Shown here piece after piece: positions 17,571 to 26,746 of a DNA stretch of 64,000 nt. The stretch comes from Kordia sp. (GTDB taxonomy: Bacteria; Bacteroidota; Bacteroidia; Flavobacteriales; Flavobacteriaceae). Position 1 is the first letter of the stretch; every line of letters starts with the position of its first letter. Made by a program: the position numbers and the translations under genes. The notes under the pieces are model-generated. The model saw only the letters and a program-made list of their open reading frames with translations. It did not search any database and was not told where the DNA came from. The DNA is taken from the NCBI GenBank assembly GCA_002733415.1, contig NVVR01000004.1, positions 83,969 through 147,968 on the forward strand. Direction: 5' to 3'.

Positions 17571-19023
17571 ATTGCATTTTTATGGTACTGTATTTTGCAT
17601 TAAGAATAATCTTTTTTGGATTATTTAAATCTCCTGCACTAAAACTAGAATGATTTTCTTTTGAGCTATTTTTAGGATGCTTTAAGTGAGAATCGCTTCC
17701 TTTGTAATGCATATAATGCTTCGTGTTTGGTGAGACAATAATTGCATTACCATTTTGTACAATAACTTTTAAGTTAGTAAAAGTATCCTCCATTTTTAAA
17801 ATATGCAAATCTCCAAAACTAGTGTCAATATTGGCATTATCTATTAATTTGTTGATTTTTATATTAGAAAAGTTACTTGTTAAAATCAAACGATCAACAT
17901 TTTCCAGTATAGCCTCTTCAACGTAGTTTAAATTAAGTTTACCATAACCCCATTTTTTTATAAAAATAGGGGAGTAGGATGCATTAATGGAAGTATGTCT
18001 TCCATTAATGCTATTTGCTACTAATCTAGTGTGTGATAAATCGGCATTTAAATTATTGATATTTGAAACCAATTTTAACTCGCCATGTCTAACATTTAGT
18101 TTTACTTTTGCTTTTTTCGGCATTTTAATTTTAATAGTTCTCTTCACTTTGGAGTTACTATCCATTAGATGCTCAATTTTTAAACGTCTTTTCTCAGCTA
18201 ATTCCCTTCTGTCTTCTCGTTGATGTTCTCTTTTTTCAAGATGTATCATTTTTCTCTCACGGATTTTTTCTCCTTCTTCCAATCTTTTTTCTAGCAGTTC
18301 ATTTCTTCTTTCTAATCTTTCTTCTAGCAATTCGTTTTTCTCTTCAAGCCTTTCTTCCCAAATTTTAATCTTTTCTTCATGCTTCTTAGTCCATTGTTTT
18401 TCAAATTTCTTAGCCCAAGCCTCCATTTTTTTTTCGTAACCTTTGCCAAACTTTTTTTCAATTTTATCACTCCATTTGTCCAAGTATTTATCACCATTCT
18501 TTTTATAGGCTTTATAGTCAAAATGTAGTTCATGAATCCCTTCAGGTAATTCAGGAAGCTCTGGCATTTCCGGTAATTCAGGAAACTCAAAGTCTTCTAT
18601 ATGTGCAATATGGATTTCAGGGATGTCTGCCAATTCAAATTTTAGTTCCTCTATAATTGCTATAGCAGCTTCATTATCACCATGGACATAATTGAAATTC
18701 CATGAATGATGCCTTCCTTCTTGTGTAGTTATTGTTACGTTGTTGGTTGTAGCATCAATAGTTAGTCCCCAATTTTCAAGGTCTTCTTTAGATATTTTTT
18801 CACCTTCAATATAGGCTTCAATTTCAATAACATCCTTATTCCAAGTATCTAGCTCAATATTACAATAGTTGGTGTTTAAATTCAGTGTTACATCCTTAGC
18901 TACTTTTATAGATTGATTTGTTTTTTCAAGCTTAGTTTGTGCATTTATAGTGCACATACTTAAAAAAAATAGTATGAATAGTTTAATCTGTATTGTTTTC
19001 ATCTGTTTCGTTTTTTGATTCAT
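17569..19023 (-). CDS. exported adhesin-like (DUF4097-type) protein with a charged coiled-coil insert
   Basis: 484 residues. A signal peptide (MKTIQIKLFILFFLSMCTINAQ) follows a 7-residue leader; an alternative ATG at 19002 starts exactly there. The beta-helical adhesin domain is split: strands near 35-135 (VTLNLNTNYCNIELDTW) and 300-480 (VKLNVRHGELKLVSNINNLN, NANIDTSFGDLHIL). Between them, a Pro/Glu repeat (PELPEMPELPELPEG) leads into about 100 residues of Lys/Glu/Arg-rich helix (EERLEEKNELLEERLERR). Third gene after an ECF sigma factor and a membrane protein, which suggests an envelope-sensing unit. The function is unknown. Confidence 0.75.
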   Translation of the reverse strand: MNQKTKQMKTIQIKLFILFFLSMCTINAQTKLEKTNQSIKVAKDVTLNLNTNYCNIELDTWNKDVIEIEAYIEGEKISKEDLENWGLTIDATTNNVTITTQEGRHHSWNFNYVHGDNEAAIAIIEELKFELADIPEIHIAHIEDFEFPELPEMPELPELPEGIHELHFDYKAYKKNGDKYLDKWSDKIEKKFGKGYEKKMEAWAKKFEKQWTKKHEEKIKIWEERLEEKNELLEERLERRNELLEKRLEEGEKIRERKMIHLEKREHQREDRRELAEKRRLKIEHLMDSNSKVKRTIKIKMPKKAKVKLNVRHGELKLVSNINNLNADLSHTRLVANSINGRHTSINASYSPIFIKKWGYGKLNLNYVEEAILENVDRLILTSNFSNIKINKLIDNANIDTSFGDLHILKMEDTFTNLKVIVQNGNAIIVSPNTKHYMHYKGSDSHLKHPKNSSKENHSSFSAGDLNNPKKIILNAKYSTIKMQ

Positions 19024-19025
19024 GT

Positions 19026-19595
19026 TTAAATAGATTGTTGTTTTTCTAAGTGATTAGTTTCAGAAATGTTTAAATTTTTCAGTTGATCTTTTAAACGATA
19101 CAATAGATTTAAGCGAAATTTTAAATTGTCAATTAATGCATTAATAGTAAACTCATTAGGTCCCGATTCTGTTAGCTCAATACTCAAACGTTCATACTCT
19201 TTATTAAGGTCGTCTAAACGTTTTAAATAGTCTTCAAAAAGCGCTTTAGTTTCTGAAGTATACTTCAGCTTTGACAGCTCTAAATTGATGCTGGCTAAAT
19301 AATATTCTTCCACTTTTTTTAAATTTGGTGAAATATCACCAAGTGTTTTTGTGACTACTATACTGGTGTTTTCAATATCGCTACTAGAATTTGTTTCTGT
19401 AAAGTAATTGTAACTGCCATAACTGACTCCTAATAACAATATGATGCTCGCTGATATGTTTCGCCATGAGGGGATAGAACTATGATTTTTCGGGATATTA
19501 GCATCTAACTTTTCAATAAACCGTAGTTCATGCCCTTTGGGCATATCTTTTTTTATGCCCCCTTGCTTTAATAGCTTTTTAATATTTTGCGCCAT
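19026..19595 (-). CDS. putative membrane-anchored anti-sigma factor
   Basis: 189 residues with one transmembrane segment (about 46-62, ISASIILLLGVSYGSYNYF), a short cytoplasmic N-terminus and a long helical, probably coiled-coil C-terminal part (LKKVEEYYLASINLELSKL, YLKRLDDLNKEYERL). It overlaps the ECF sigma gene by 17 bases, which in Bacteroidota is the usual place for an anti-sigma factor. The N-terminus is short (about 40 residues) and no zinc or FecR signature is visible, so the role rests on context and topology. Confidence 0.65.
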   Translation of the reverse strand: MAQNIKKLLKQGGIKKDMPKGHELRFIEKLDANIPKNHSSIPSWRNISASIILLLGVSYGSYNYFTETNSSSDIENTSIVVTKTLGDISPNLKKVEEYYLASINLELSKLKYTSETKALFEDYLKRLDDLNKEYERLSIELTESGPNEFTINALIDNLKFRLNLLYRLKDQLKNLNISETNHLEKQQSI

Positions 19596-20130
19596 AGTGT
19601 TTAGGTATTAACATTTTTTGTAACTTCTGTTTGCCTCTGGATAATTGAGTTCGTGATGCTGCTTCAGAAATTTTTAATATTTCTGATATTTCTTGATGGT
19701 CATAGCCTTCAATTAAATAGAGCATTAGCACATACTTATATTTGTCAGTTAAACTGTTAATTGCATTTGTTACTTCGCTAAAAGTAATTGCATCATCTAC
19801 TAACCATTCGTCATTAAAATCGGTGTCTACTATTTTGAGGTGCACCTCATCAAGTTCTACCAACCGTGCTTTTTTTGCTTTTAAAGCATCTATACTTTTA
19901 TTAATGACGATACGTTTTAACCAAGCACCAAAAGTAACTTCTGCGTTGTATTGTTCTAATTTTGAAAAGGCTTTTATAAAAGATTCTTGTACAATGTCCT
20001 CTGCCTCCGCATCATTTTTAACAAATCGGTGCGCTACAATGTACATACCATTACAATATTGGTTGTAGAGTTGTACTTGTGCCTTGCGATTGTTACGCTT
20101 GCATTTTTCAATGATATCAACTTGAAACAT
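19579..20130 (-). CDS. ECF-type RNA polymerase sigma-70 factor
   Basis: 183 residues. Region 2 (YNQYCNGMYIVAHRFVKNDAEAEDIVQESFIKAFSKL and FGAWLKRIVINKSID) and region 4 (LTDKYKYVLMLYLIEGYDHQEISEILKISEAASRTQLSRGKQKL) are both complete. First gene of a three-gene overlapping unit with a putative anti-sigma factor and an adhesin-like exported protein. Its target promoters cannot be read from this window. Confidence 0.93.
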   Translation of the reverse strand: MFQVDIIEKCKRNNRKAQVQLYNQYCNGMYIVAHRFVKNDAEAEDIVQESFIKAFSKLEQYNAEVTFGAWLKRIVINKSIDALKAKKARLVELDEVHLKIVDTDFNDEWLVDDAITFSEVTNAINSLTDKYKYVLMLYLIEGYDHQEISEILKISEAASRTQLSRGKQKLQKMLIPKHYGAKY

Positions 20131-20217
20131 GCTTGTTGTCCTTTAGTTTTTAGTTAGTGCTCTTTAAAGACGAGTAAAAAAAGAGAGTGTGACAAAAAAG
20201 AATTAATAAGATATAAA

Positions 20218-20243
20218 AAAACCGAATCAATTGATTCGGTTTT
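20218..20243 (-). terminator. terminator of the 20267-21766 lipoprotein gene
   Basis: Perfect 26-bp palindrome AAAACCGAATCA/TGATTCGGTTTT flanked by further As on the plus strand, giving a U-run on the minus-strand transcript. Confidence 0.85.
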
Positions 20244-20266
20244 GAGTTATATATAATGATTGTATA

Positions 20267-21766
20267 TTAACCATCAGTAGGGAAAACACTTGCCTGATAA
20301 GCTCCAATATCATAATTACCTGTTGTTCTAACAGTGTTTAAAAGATCATTAAAACTAGGAGTTATTTCAAACCCAGTATTATCAGCAGGAGAAGTTCCTT
20401 CTTCTATTTGAAATTGATTGTTATTTGCATCTAAAAATAAAGGAGTTTCATTAAATATATTTCCTTCATACAGTGTTACATCATTAAAGTCATATAGAGG
20501 ATTTGTGCTAAATTGATTTGAAGTGTCATTAAAGCGCAATAAGCAATTGGTAAACTTACAGTTTAAATCAGCACCAGTTTCTTTTAAAAATGAAAATTCT
20601 AAATTCTCGTTACCATACACAATACAGTTAGTGAAAGTAGCATCTAATTGTGAAACAAACAAAGTGTCACTAGTAGTTAATGAATTACTCATTAATAGTG
20701 TAGGGAAGGAGCGAAATCCGCTACTCCAGTAGTTGGTGAATGTACAATGTTGGAAATCATATGTACCACCAAGACTTAATGATACACTTGCCTGTCCGCA
20801 ATTACCTACTACAATATTTTTCCCTTCTATATTTCCGTTAAAAGCAAATATTCCGTTAACAGCATGATTGTATAGTTGGGTGTTGGTAATGGTTGTTGTT
20901 AAATCGCCATCGTTTCCATCGCTTCTAATACCTATAGTTCCGTTTTTAATAGTTACATGGTCAAAAATGTTATTGGTACTTCCTTCTTGTAACCAAATTG
21001 TTCCCCATTGTCCAGGAATATCACTATATAAAGGTTCTAATCTGTCACCTTCAAAAATAATTTCTTTTTCTAGTAAATCCGGATCTGTACTTACATCCCC
21101 ATCTGCTATAATGGTAGCGCAATCAGGTACAATTAATCCTGCATCTCTATGAAAATGAATTCGTGTTCCTTCTTGAATGATTAGTGTTTCACAAGCAGGA
21201 ACTGATGGAAATCCATAAATCACATAAGGTACCGTATTTGTCCAGTTTAATTGAGATAATGTTAAATCAAAGTTATTTAATTCTCCATCATTTAATGCCG
21301 ATGGGAATATCATGTTTGCATTTTTCACTAAAGTAACTAAGGCTACTTTTTGAGTAAAGCTATTAGCATCAAACAGAATATTGTCGGTATATAAAAACTC
21401 TGTTGCAGTAGTGGTGTAATCTAAAATATCAATTGTAGTTTCAACAAAAATATAAATACTGTCTTTGGCTTTTATTTGAATATTTTCAAAAGACTGTCCA
21501 GCGATACCATCTACCATTAATCGATACTTTGAAGCATTCCCGTTTTCTAATGAAATAGTCGGAATATGAATGTCGTCACCGCTATTATTATATACTTTTA
21601 AGTTGTAAGAACTTGAGCCTATATTGGTAAAAACAGTATCTAAATAAACTGTTTCTTTAGAAAATGCAAGATTACCAGAACTGACTGAAGTGTCAAAATC
21701 TTTACGACAAGACCCTAAACTGATTATTAAAATAAGGCTGCTAATAATGATTAATATATTTTTCAT
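20267..21766 (-). CDS. lipoprotein with right-handed beta-helix repeats
   Basis: 499 residues. Lipobox SLGSC (Cys 20). A first beta-sandwich-like part (about 25-165) with KVYNNSGDDIHIPTISL is followed by pectate-lyase-like beta-helix coils: IFDHVTIKNGTIGIRSDG, TITNTQLYNHAVNGIFAFNG, DFQHCTFTNYWSSGF, TFTNCIVYGNENLEFSF. The C-terminus DIGAYQASVF matches the end often seen in choice-of-anchor/beta-helix surface proteins of Bacteroidota. No catalytic residues can be named, so binding or structural roles are as likely as polysaccharide lyase activity. Probably monocistronic. Confidence 0.8.
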   Translation of the reverse strand: MKNILIIISSLILIISLGSCRKDFDTSVSSGNLAFSKETVYLDTVFTNIGSSSYNLKVYNNSGDDIHIPTISLENGNASKYRLMVDGIAGQSFENIQIKAKDSIYIFVETTIDILDYTTTATEFLYTDNILFDANSFTQKVALVTLVKNANMIFPSALNDGELNNFDLTLSQLNWTNTVPYVIYGFPSVPACETLIIQEGTRIHFHRDAGLIVPDCATIIADGDVSTDPDLLEKEIIFEGDRLEPLYSDIPGQWGTIWLQEGSTNNIFDHVTIKNGTIGIRSDGNDGDLTTTITNTQLYNHAVNGIFAFNGNIEGKNIVVGNCGQASVSLSLGGTYDFQHCTFTNYWSSGFRSFPTLLMSNSLTTSDTLFVSQLDATFTNCIVYGNENLEFSFLKETGADLNCKFTNCLLRFNDTSNQFSTNPLYDFNDVTLYEGNIFNETPLFLDANNNQFQIEEGTSPADNTGFEITPSFNDLLNTVRTTGNYDIGAYQASVFPTDG

Positions 21767-21809
21767 AATTGTATATACGTACGATTATGTAAAAATACTA
21801 TTATTCTTA

Positions 21810-22545
21810 CTAAAACCTATACTTTGGGTTTTTATTGTCTTTTTTGAAAAGGTTAGTGAAACGAGTAAATAAATTGGCTCCTATCCAACGTTTTTTTGCA
21901 TATATTCCACCAGTAACTATAACAATATCTTCATGAGAGCTATTAGGATCAAGATTTATTTTAATAGTATCCTTATCGATTATCATTTCATTATCATGAT
22001 ATCCTACATCCTACATAACTAACAACTAAAATATCACCTGTTTTACAATCTAAGCTAAATATACCATCAAAGTCAGTACTAGTTCCGTTTGTTGTACCTT
22101 TAATTAACACAGTAGCTCCAGGTAACGGCATATTAGTTTCATTTAATATAGTTCCTGTAACAGAAATACTATCTGTTGTTCGTGTATTGTGTAAAGGAAT
22201 AGAAGTAAACTTTTTATCAGTTTGAATAGTTTTAGGTTTCTCTTGTGCTAAACTGCTACTAGAATTTAGTAGAAGTAAAGAAAAAATCCCTGAAAAGGCA
22301 TAGGATAAGTAGTTGTGACTTTTTTTACGTTGTAAAACAAGGTCTCTATTTAGTTGGGTTGTGGTAAAGCGGCCACATAAATCACCTTCTTTTTCAAAAC
22401 GTTTTATAAGTTGTTCGTCTGAGTAATGAGTAAAATTAAATACTTCCTTTGTGCAAGAATTACAAAATGTCCCCTTTTCAGTAAAAGTCATAGTATTCCA
22501 ATCCTCATTGCATGGTTTTGGAATAGTGATGTTTAGTTTTTTCAT
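21810..22545 (-). pseudogene. carboxypeptidase-regulatory-domain membrane protein, broken by a 7-bp duplication
   Basis: The product starts MKKLNITIPKPCNEDWNTM (ATG at 22545), with Cys pairs in FCNSCTKEVFNF, one hydrophobic segment and a CarboxypepD_reg-like domain (SVTGTILNETNMPLPGATVLIKGT, FDGIFSLDCKTGDILVVSYVG). The frame then ends early as CRIS-stop at 21994. The plus strand here carries ATCCTAC twice in tandem (22001-22007, 22008-22014). Removing one copy restores SYVGYHDNEMIIDKDTIKINL and 60 further residues to a stop at 21810-21812. The full protein would be about 240 residues. A recent inactivation or an on/off switch are both possible. Confidence 0.75.
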
Positions 22546-22651
22546 AAATACATTAGTTTTATGAAGTAAAGTGACTTGTAAAAAAGAGGAGATACTAGTT
22601 ATAATGAGTGAATGTGTATTTTGATTTAGGGAACTAAAGGGTTCAGTGAGG

Positions 22652-23302
22652 CTATATTTTTTCTCCAAAGGCTAAATCACCTGCATCTCCTAGACCAGGC
22701 ACGATATAGGCATTAGCATTCAATTCATTGTCTATAGCACCAACCCAAAGGGTTGCATTATTAGGTAATTTTTTCAGTACATTAGTTACACCAACTTGGC
22801 TAGCGATTAGTACTGCAATATGGATATGTGTAGCGTTACCTCGTTTTTTTAATACATCAAGAGCTACTAATATAGACTTACCAGAAGCCAGCATAGGATC
22901 GGATAAAATAACGGTTTTACCATCAACATTAGGACACGCTAGGTAATCTGTTTCGATGGTAAAACTATGATCAGAAGCTGTTTTTCGATAGGCTCCAATG
23001 AATCCGTTTTCCGCTCCATCAAAATAATTTAAAAACCCTTGATGTAACGGTAGTCCCGCTCTTAATATGGTAGCTAAAACTATTTTATCAGTACTCAACG
23101 GAATATTTGCTGTTCCTAATGGAGTAGTGATAGCAGTATTTTGATATGATAATTGCTTACTTATTTCATATGCGAATATTTCACCCATACGTTCAACATT
23201 TCTTCTAAAACGCATAGAGTCTAGCTGGGTTTCAATATTCCTTATTTCTGAAATAAAAGTATTGAATATTGAATTTTCTTCTCCTAAATTAATACAGTTC
23301 AT
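22652..23302 (-). CDS. upp: uracil phosphoribosyltransferase
   Basis: Salvages uracil to UMP with PRPP in the cytoplasm. 216 residues. The N-terminal MRFRRNVERMGE, the ATILRAGLPLHQGFL segment, the PRPP loop VILSDPMLASGKSIL (about 133-147) and the uracil-binding C-terminal YIVPGLGDAGDLAFG are all present. Seven bases separate it from the upstream glutaminyl cyclotransferase gene, so the two are probably cotranscribed. Confidence 0.94.
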   Translation of the reverse strand: MNCINLGEENSIFNTFISEIRNIETQLDSMRFRRNVERMGEIFAYEISKQLSYQNTAITTPLGTANIPLSTDKIVLATILRAGLPLHQGFLNYFDGAENGFIGAYRKTASDHSFTIETDYLACPNVDGKTVILSDPMLASGKSILVALDVLKKRGNATHIHIAVLIASQVGVTNVLKKLPNNATLWVGAIDNELNANAYIVPGLGDAGDLAFGEKI

Positions 23303-23309
23303 ACAAAAC

Positions 23310-24344
23310 TTAGTTTACTATTTTTATTTCAAATAATTTATCCCAATTTTTACCCGTCACGAAAATAGTTTGTGTTTCAGGGTTGTAGGCAATACCGTTT
23401 AAAACATCTAAATCGGCATGCTGCGTTACTTTCTTCTTTAAACTATTACAGTTAACTACAGCTTCCACGGCACCATTTTCAGGATTGATAATTGCAATTC
23501 CGTTTTGCTGATATATATTAGCATAAATTTTTCCGTTAATCCATTCTAATTCATTCACACTTTTAATCTTACTCGTGTTCGAATAAATTTGAATATAATC
23601 TTCTTCCTCAAGAGTGGTAGGGTTTAAAGTCCAAATTTTTTCTGTACCGTCGGATTTGTATAGTGTTTTACCATCGTTACAAATACCCCAACCTTCATTA
23701 CTTTTGGTGTATTTAAATGTTTTCGTTTTAGAAAAATCTTCTGGATTGTAAATAAAACCAACCTTCGATTGCCACGTTAATTGGTATAAGTCATCATTTA
23801 AAAAGGTAAGTCCTTCTCCAAAATATTTTGGATCAAGATCAATTTTACGGAGTACTTCTCCTGTTTTGTAATCAACTTTCCTCAAAGAAGATTTTCCTCG
23901 TTGACCAGTGCTTTCATATAACTCTCCTTTATAGAATTCTAAGCCTTGAGTGTATGCATTAATATCATGCGGGTATTCGTTTATAATTTCAAAAGTCAGC
24001 ACTTTAGTTTTTTGATTTGAAAGTATTTCTATGTTCTTTTTAAGGATAACAATATCATCATTATAAGTAAAGGTAGCCTTGATTGTTTTAACACCTAATT
24101 TTCCTGAGTTAAAAAGATATTGATTGCCATCAATTTTTATGTTATTTATATGATAACTAATAGAGCCAATTTCATGATCTTTTTTGTTGTGAATAGCAAA
24201 AGTCACCCTTTCTCCAAGAGGATATTTTGTAGTATTGTTACTAGTTTCAATAGAAAATAATTTATTTACATCTTTTTCTTCTTCAGTACAAGAAATAAAT
24301 AAAACACTTAAAATTATGATTGCTAATAAGTTAAATGGTTTCAT
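23310..24344 (-). CDS. glutaminyl-peptide cyclotransferase, lipoprotein
   Basis: Converts N-terminal glutamine of proteins to pyroglutamate; bacterial members of the plant-type family are exported five-bladed propellers. The 344 residues begin with a lipobox (SVLFISC). A beta-sandwich-like N-terminal part (about 20-115) precedes the catalytic domain: YPHDINAYTQGLEFYKGELYESTGQRGKSSL, YFGEGLTFLNDDLYQLTW, GWGICNDGKTLYKSDGTEKI, VNELEWINGKIYANIY and HADLDVLNGIAYNPETQTIFVTGKNW. A further upstream ATG at 24368 is open; the ATG at 24344 directly starts the signal peptide and is preferred. Confidence 0.9.
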   Translation of the reverse strand: MKPFNLLAIIILSVLFISCTEEEKDVNKLFSIETSNNTTKYPLGERVTFAIHNKKDHEIGSISYHINNIKIDGNQYLFNSGKLGVKTIKATFTYNDDIVILKKNIEILSNQKTKVLTFEIINEYPHDINAYTQGLEFYKGELYESTGQRGKSSLRKVDYKTGEVLRKIDLDPKYFGEGLTFLNDDLYQLTWQSKVGFIYNPEDFSKTKTFKYTKSNEGWGICNDGKTLYKSDGTEKIWTLNPTTLEEEDYIQIYSNTSKIKSVNELEWINGKIYANIYQQNGIAIINPENGAVEAVVNCNSLKKKVTQHADLDVLNGIAYNPETQTIFVTGKNWDKLFEIKIVN

Positions 24345-24399
24345 GGCTTGGCTTAATTTTTTAAGCAAGGTAAATGAATTAAATCAGACAAAAAAATGA

Positions 24400-24429
24400 T
24401 TGCGTAGAATGAAAAAGGTTGTATATTTG
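24400..24429 (+). promoter_or_regulatory. promoter of the SRP RNA gene
   Basis: TTG at 24400-24402, a 19-bp spacer and TATATTTG at 24422-24429: a near-perfect flavobacterial housekeeping promoter. Transcription would begin close to 24434, the first paired base of the RNA. Confidence 0.8.
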
Positions 24430-24433
24430 CAGC

Positions 24434-24533
24434 GGCAAGTCCTACACAACTAGCTCCTGTTGAATCCTCCAGGGCGGGAACGCAGCAAAGGTAAATGGTT
24501 GAGCGGTGTGATGTAGGGAGCTTGCCATTTTTT
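24434..24533 (+). ncRNA. ffs: signal recognition particle RNA (4.5S, small type)
   Basis: The ends pair (GGCAAG with CTTGCC, and TCCTACAC with GTGATGTAGGG), closing a hairpin of about 95 nucleotides. The apical domain contains CCAGGGCGGGAACGCAGCA followed by AAGG, the Bacteroidota form of the conserved SRP domain IV loop that binds Ffh. A run of Ts (24527-24533) ends the transcript. The product works with Ffh and FtsY to target membrane proteins. The boundaries are estimated from pairing. Confidence 0.92.
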
Positions 24534-24721
24534 GTGCGCTAAAGTCACGAGATACTCTCCCATAATTTTCATCATTTATTTATTAAAATTTCAAAATCAA
24601 AATTGTACTTTTGGTAGGTGATTAAGATTCAAATTTTGAATCATTCAATCATACAGGAATAATTTAAATACAAAATTAATCCTTTGATTCTTTTTATTTT
24701 TTTAATCATTCAATTATATAA

Positions 24722-25528
24722 ATGTCTAAAGTTGTATTCATTACAGGAGGTTCATCAGGAATAGGGAAATCAGTAGCTACTTTTTTATCAGAAAAAGGAT
24801 TTATTGTTTACGGAACAAGTAGAAATCCTGATAGAATTACTGAAAAATTGCCTTTTAAATTAATTGCCTTAGATGTTACTGATCCTGATACTATAAAAAC
24901 TGCAGTACAAACGGTTATTGCTAATGAAGGTAGGTTAGATGTGTTAATTAATAATGCAGGTGTTGGTATTACTGGACCAATTGAAGAAACACCAGGTGTT
25001 GAAATTAAAAAAGCTTTTCAAACGAATGTTTTTGGGCCTATAGATTTGATAAAGGCTGTATTGCCACAAATGCGAATTCAAAATAGTGGGTTGGTAATTA
25101 ATATCACCTCTATTGCTGGTTATATGGGTTTGCCTTACAGGGGTGTATATTCTGCTACTAAAGGAACATTAGAGTTATTAACGGAAGCGTTGAGGATGGA
25201 GGTTAAGGATTTCAATATTAAAATGACAAATGTTGCTCCTGGTGATTTTGCTACAAACATTGCATCAGGTCGTTACCATTCTCCAGTTTTAGAGGATTCT
25301 CCATATAAAATTCCTTATGGGAATACCTTAAAATTAATGGATGAGCATGTTGATGAGGGAAATGATCCTATTGAAATGGCTAAGGTTATTCATACAATCA
25401 TCAATAGTAGTAGTCCTAAAATACATTATAAAGTAGGGGCTTTTATGCAAAAATTTTCCATTGTATTGAAAAGAATATTACCAGATAAAACATACGAAAA
25501 ATTACTTTTGAATCATTATAAGTTATAG
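24722..25528 (+). CDS. SDR-family NAD(P)-dependent oxidoreductase
   Basis: 268 residues, classical short-chain dehydrogenase. The cofactor motif TGGSSGIG is at 8-15, NNAG at 77-80 and the catalytic Ser130, Tyr143, Lys147 in the S-x12-YSATK arrangement. The Thr-Ser-Arg after beta-2 (GTSRNP) suggests NADP preference. The C-terminal helices resemble those of enzymes acting on hydrophobic substrates, but the substrate is unknown. A TACTTTTG box lies at 24606-24613. The aldolase gene follows after 63 bases. Confidence 0.88.
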   Translation: MSKVVFITGGSSGIGKSVATFLSEKGFIVYGTSRNPDRITEKLPFKLIALDVTDPDTIKTAVQTVIANEGRLDVLINNAGVGITGPIEETPGVEIKKAFQTNVFGPIDLIKAVLPQMRIQNSGLVINITSIAGYMGLPYRGVYSATKGTLELLTEALRMEVKDFNIKMTNVAPGDFATNIASGRYHSPVLEDSPYKIPYGNTLKLMDEHVDEGNDPIEMAKVIHTIINSSSPKIHYKVGAFMQKFSIVLKRILPDKTYEKLLLNHYKL

Positions 25529-25591
25529 GGGATTCAATAACAATAATAATTGAAGTATTGCTTCATGATATAAACTTTAAAATATAAAACG

Positions 25592-26248
25592 ATGAAATTT
25601 TTTATAGACACAGCAAATTTAGATCAAATTAGAGAAGCACAATCATTGGGAGTGTTGGATGGGGTTACTACAAATCCGTCATTAATGGCAAAGGAAGGAA
25701 TCACAGGAACAAATAACATCTTAAAACATTATGTTGCTATCTGTAATTTGGTTGATGGTGATGTAAGTGCTGAGGTTATTTCTACGGATTATGAAGGAAT
25801 GGTTAGGGAAGGAGAGTCACTTGCTGAGTTACACCATCAAATAGTAGTGAAATTACCTATGATTAAGGATGGTATTCGTGCGGCTAAATATTTTAGTGAT
25901 AAAGGAATTAGAACAAATGTGACGTTGGTATTTTCAGCAGGTCAAGCTTTATTGGCTGCTAAAGCAGGAGCAACTTATGTATCTCCTTTTATCGGAAGGT
26001 TAGATGATATTTCTACTGATGGATTAAATTTAATAGAAGAGATAAAAACCATATATGAAAATTACGGATACGAAACTCAAATTTTAGCAGCTTCTATACG
26101 TCATACAATGCATATTATTGATTGTGCAAAGATAGGAGCTGATGTAATGACAGGTCCGTTGAGTGTAATTGAAGGATTATTAAAACACCCATTAACTGAT
26201 ATTGGTTTGGCTAAATTTTTAGCAGACTATGAAAAAGGAAACAAGTAA
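25592..26248 (+). CDS. fsa: fructose-6-phosphate aldolase / transaldolase-like protein
   Basis: 218 residues, the short transaldolase subfamily (FSA/TalC). [29 protein letters not shown] (20-36), the Schiff-base lysine in VVKLPM (Lys87), [26 protein letters not shown] and QILAASIRH are all in place. Subfamily members either transfer dihydroxyacetone or perform aldol cleavage of fructose 6-phosphate, and sequence alone does not settle which. In Flavobacteria lacking a long transaldolase this protein is usually taken as the pentose-phosphate enzyme. Confidence 0.92.
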   Translation: MKFFIDTANLDQIREAQSLGVLDGVTTNPSLMAKEGITGTNNILKHYVAICNLVDGDVSAEVISTDYEGMVREGESLAELHHQIVVKLPMIKDGIRAAKYFSDKGIRTNVTLVFSAGQALLAAKAGATYVSPFIGRLDDISTDGLNLIEEIKTIYENYGYETQILAASIRHTMHIIDCAKIGADVMTGPLSVIEGLLKHPLTDIGLAKFLADYEKGNK

Positions 26249-26341
26249 GAGTAGTTTTATTATAATATTAACATAAGATATTTTGAATTGTTGAAAAATT
26301 ATGTATTTTTAATGTTAATAATCAAATTTAAATTTAAAATA

Positions 26342-26725
26342 ATGAGAAAATTAACATTAAGCGTAGCTTTAATCGTGGCTTTGGGGGCTGTTTCTTGTAG
26401 AGAAACAAAAAAAGAAGTAGATAAAGCTGGTGATCAAATAGAAAATGCAGCTGATGCAACTAATGATGCTGTAAATGAAGTTGTTAATGCAACGGAAGAA
26501 GCTGTTGATGCAACTAAAGAGGCTGCTGGAAGCGCAGTTGATGGAATAAAAGATGCTACTGGTAATGCAGTAGACTCAGCTAAGGATGAAGCTGGAAATG
26601 CTGTAGAAGGAGTAAAGGATGCTGCAGGAAATGTAATTGATGGTGCAAAAGAAATAGCTACTGATGCTACTAAGGCTACAGAAGATAAAGCTAAAGATTT
26701 GCTAAATAAAGCAAAAGGAGAATAA
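26342..26725 (+). CDS. small Ala-rich amphipathic lipoprotein with LEA-like repeats
   Basis: 127 residues from the ATG at 26342; an upstream ATG at 26288 only adds a non-family leader. Lipobox GAVSC (Cys about 19), then about 105 residues of Ala, Asp, Glu, Lys, Thr and Val in near 11-residue periods (DATNDAVNEVV, NATEEAVDATKEAAG, GIKDATGNAVDSAKDEAG, GVKDAAGNVIDGAKE). This pattern predicts a surface-lying amphipathic helix as in group 3 LEA and YtxH-like proteins. No enzymatic motif is present. A stabilising or envelope-stress role is a guess. Confidence 0.75.
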   Translation: MRKLTLSVALIVALGAVSCRETKKEVDKAGDQIENAADATNDAVNEVVNATEEAVDATKEAAGSAVDGIKDATGNAVDSAKDEAGNAVEGVKDAAGNVIDGAKEIATDATKATEDKAKDLLNKAKGE

Positions 26726-26746
26726 TACCCTTTTCATAGGTATAAA

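Noticed and set aside
9000..20000. Several open frames of 60-108 codons opposite the macroglobulin, adhesin and sigma genes
   Set aside because: They mirror the real genes on the other strand, carry no family features and have no promoters.
24434..24533. tmRNA, considered because smpB lies 2.2 kb away
   Set aside because: The ends pair in a single long hairpin, and the CAGGGCGGGAACGCAGCA loop is that of SRP RNA; there is no tRNA-Ala-like end or tag frame.
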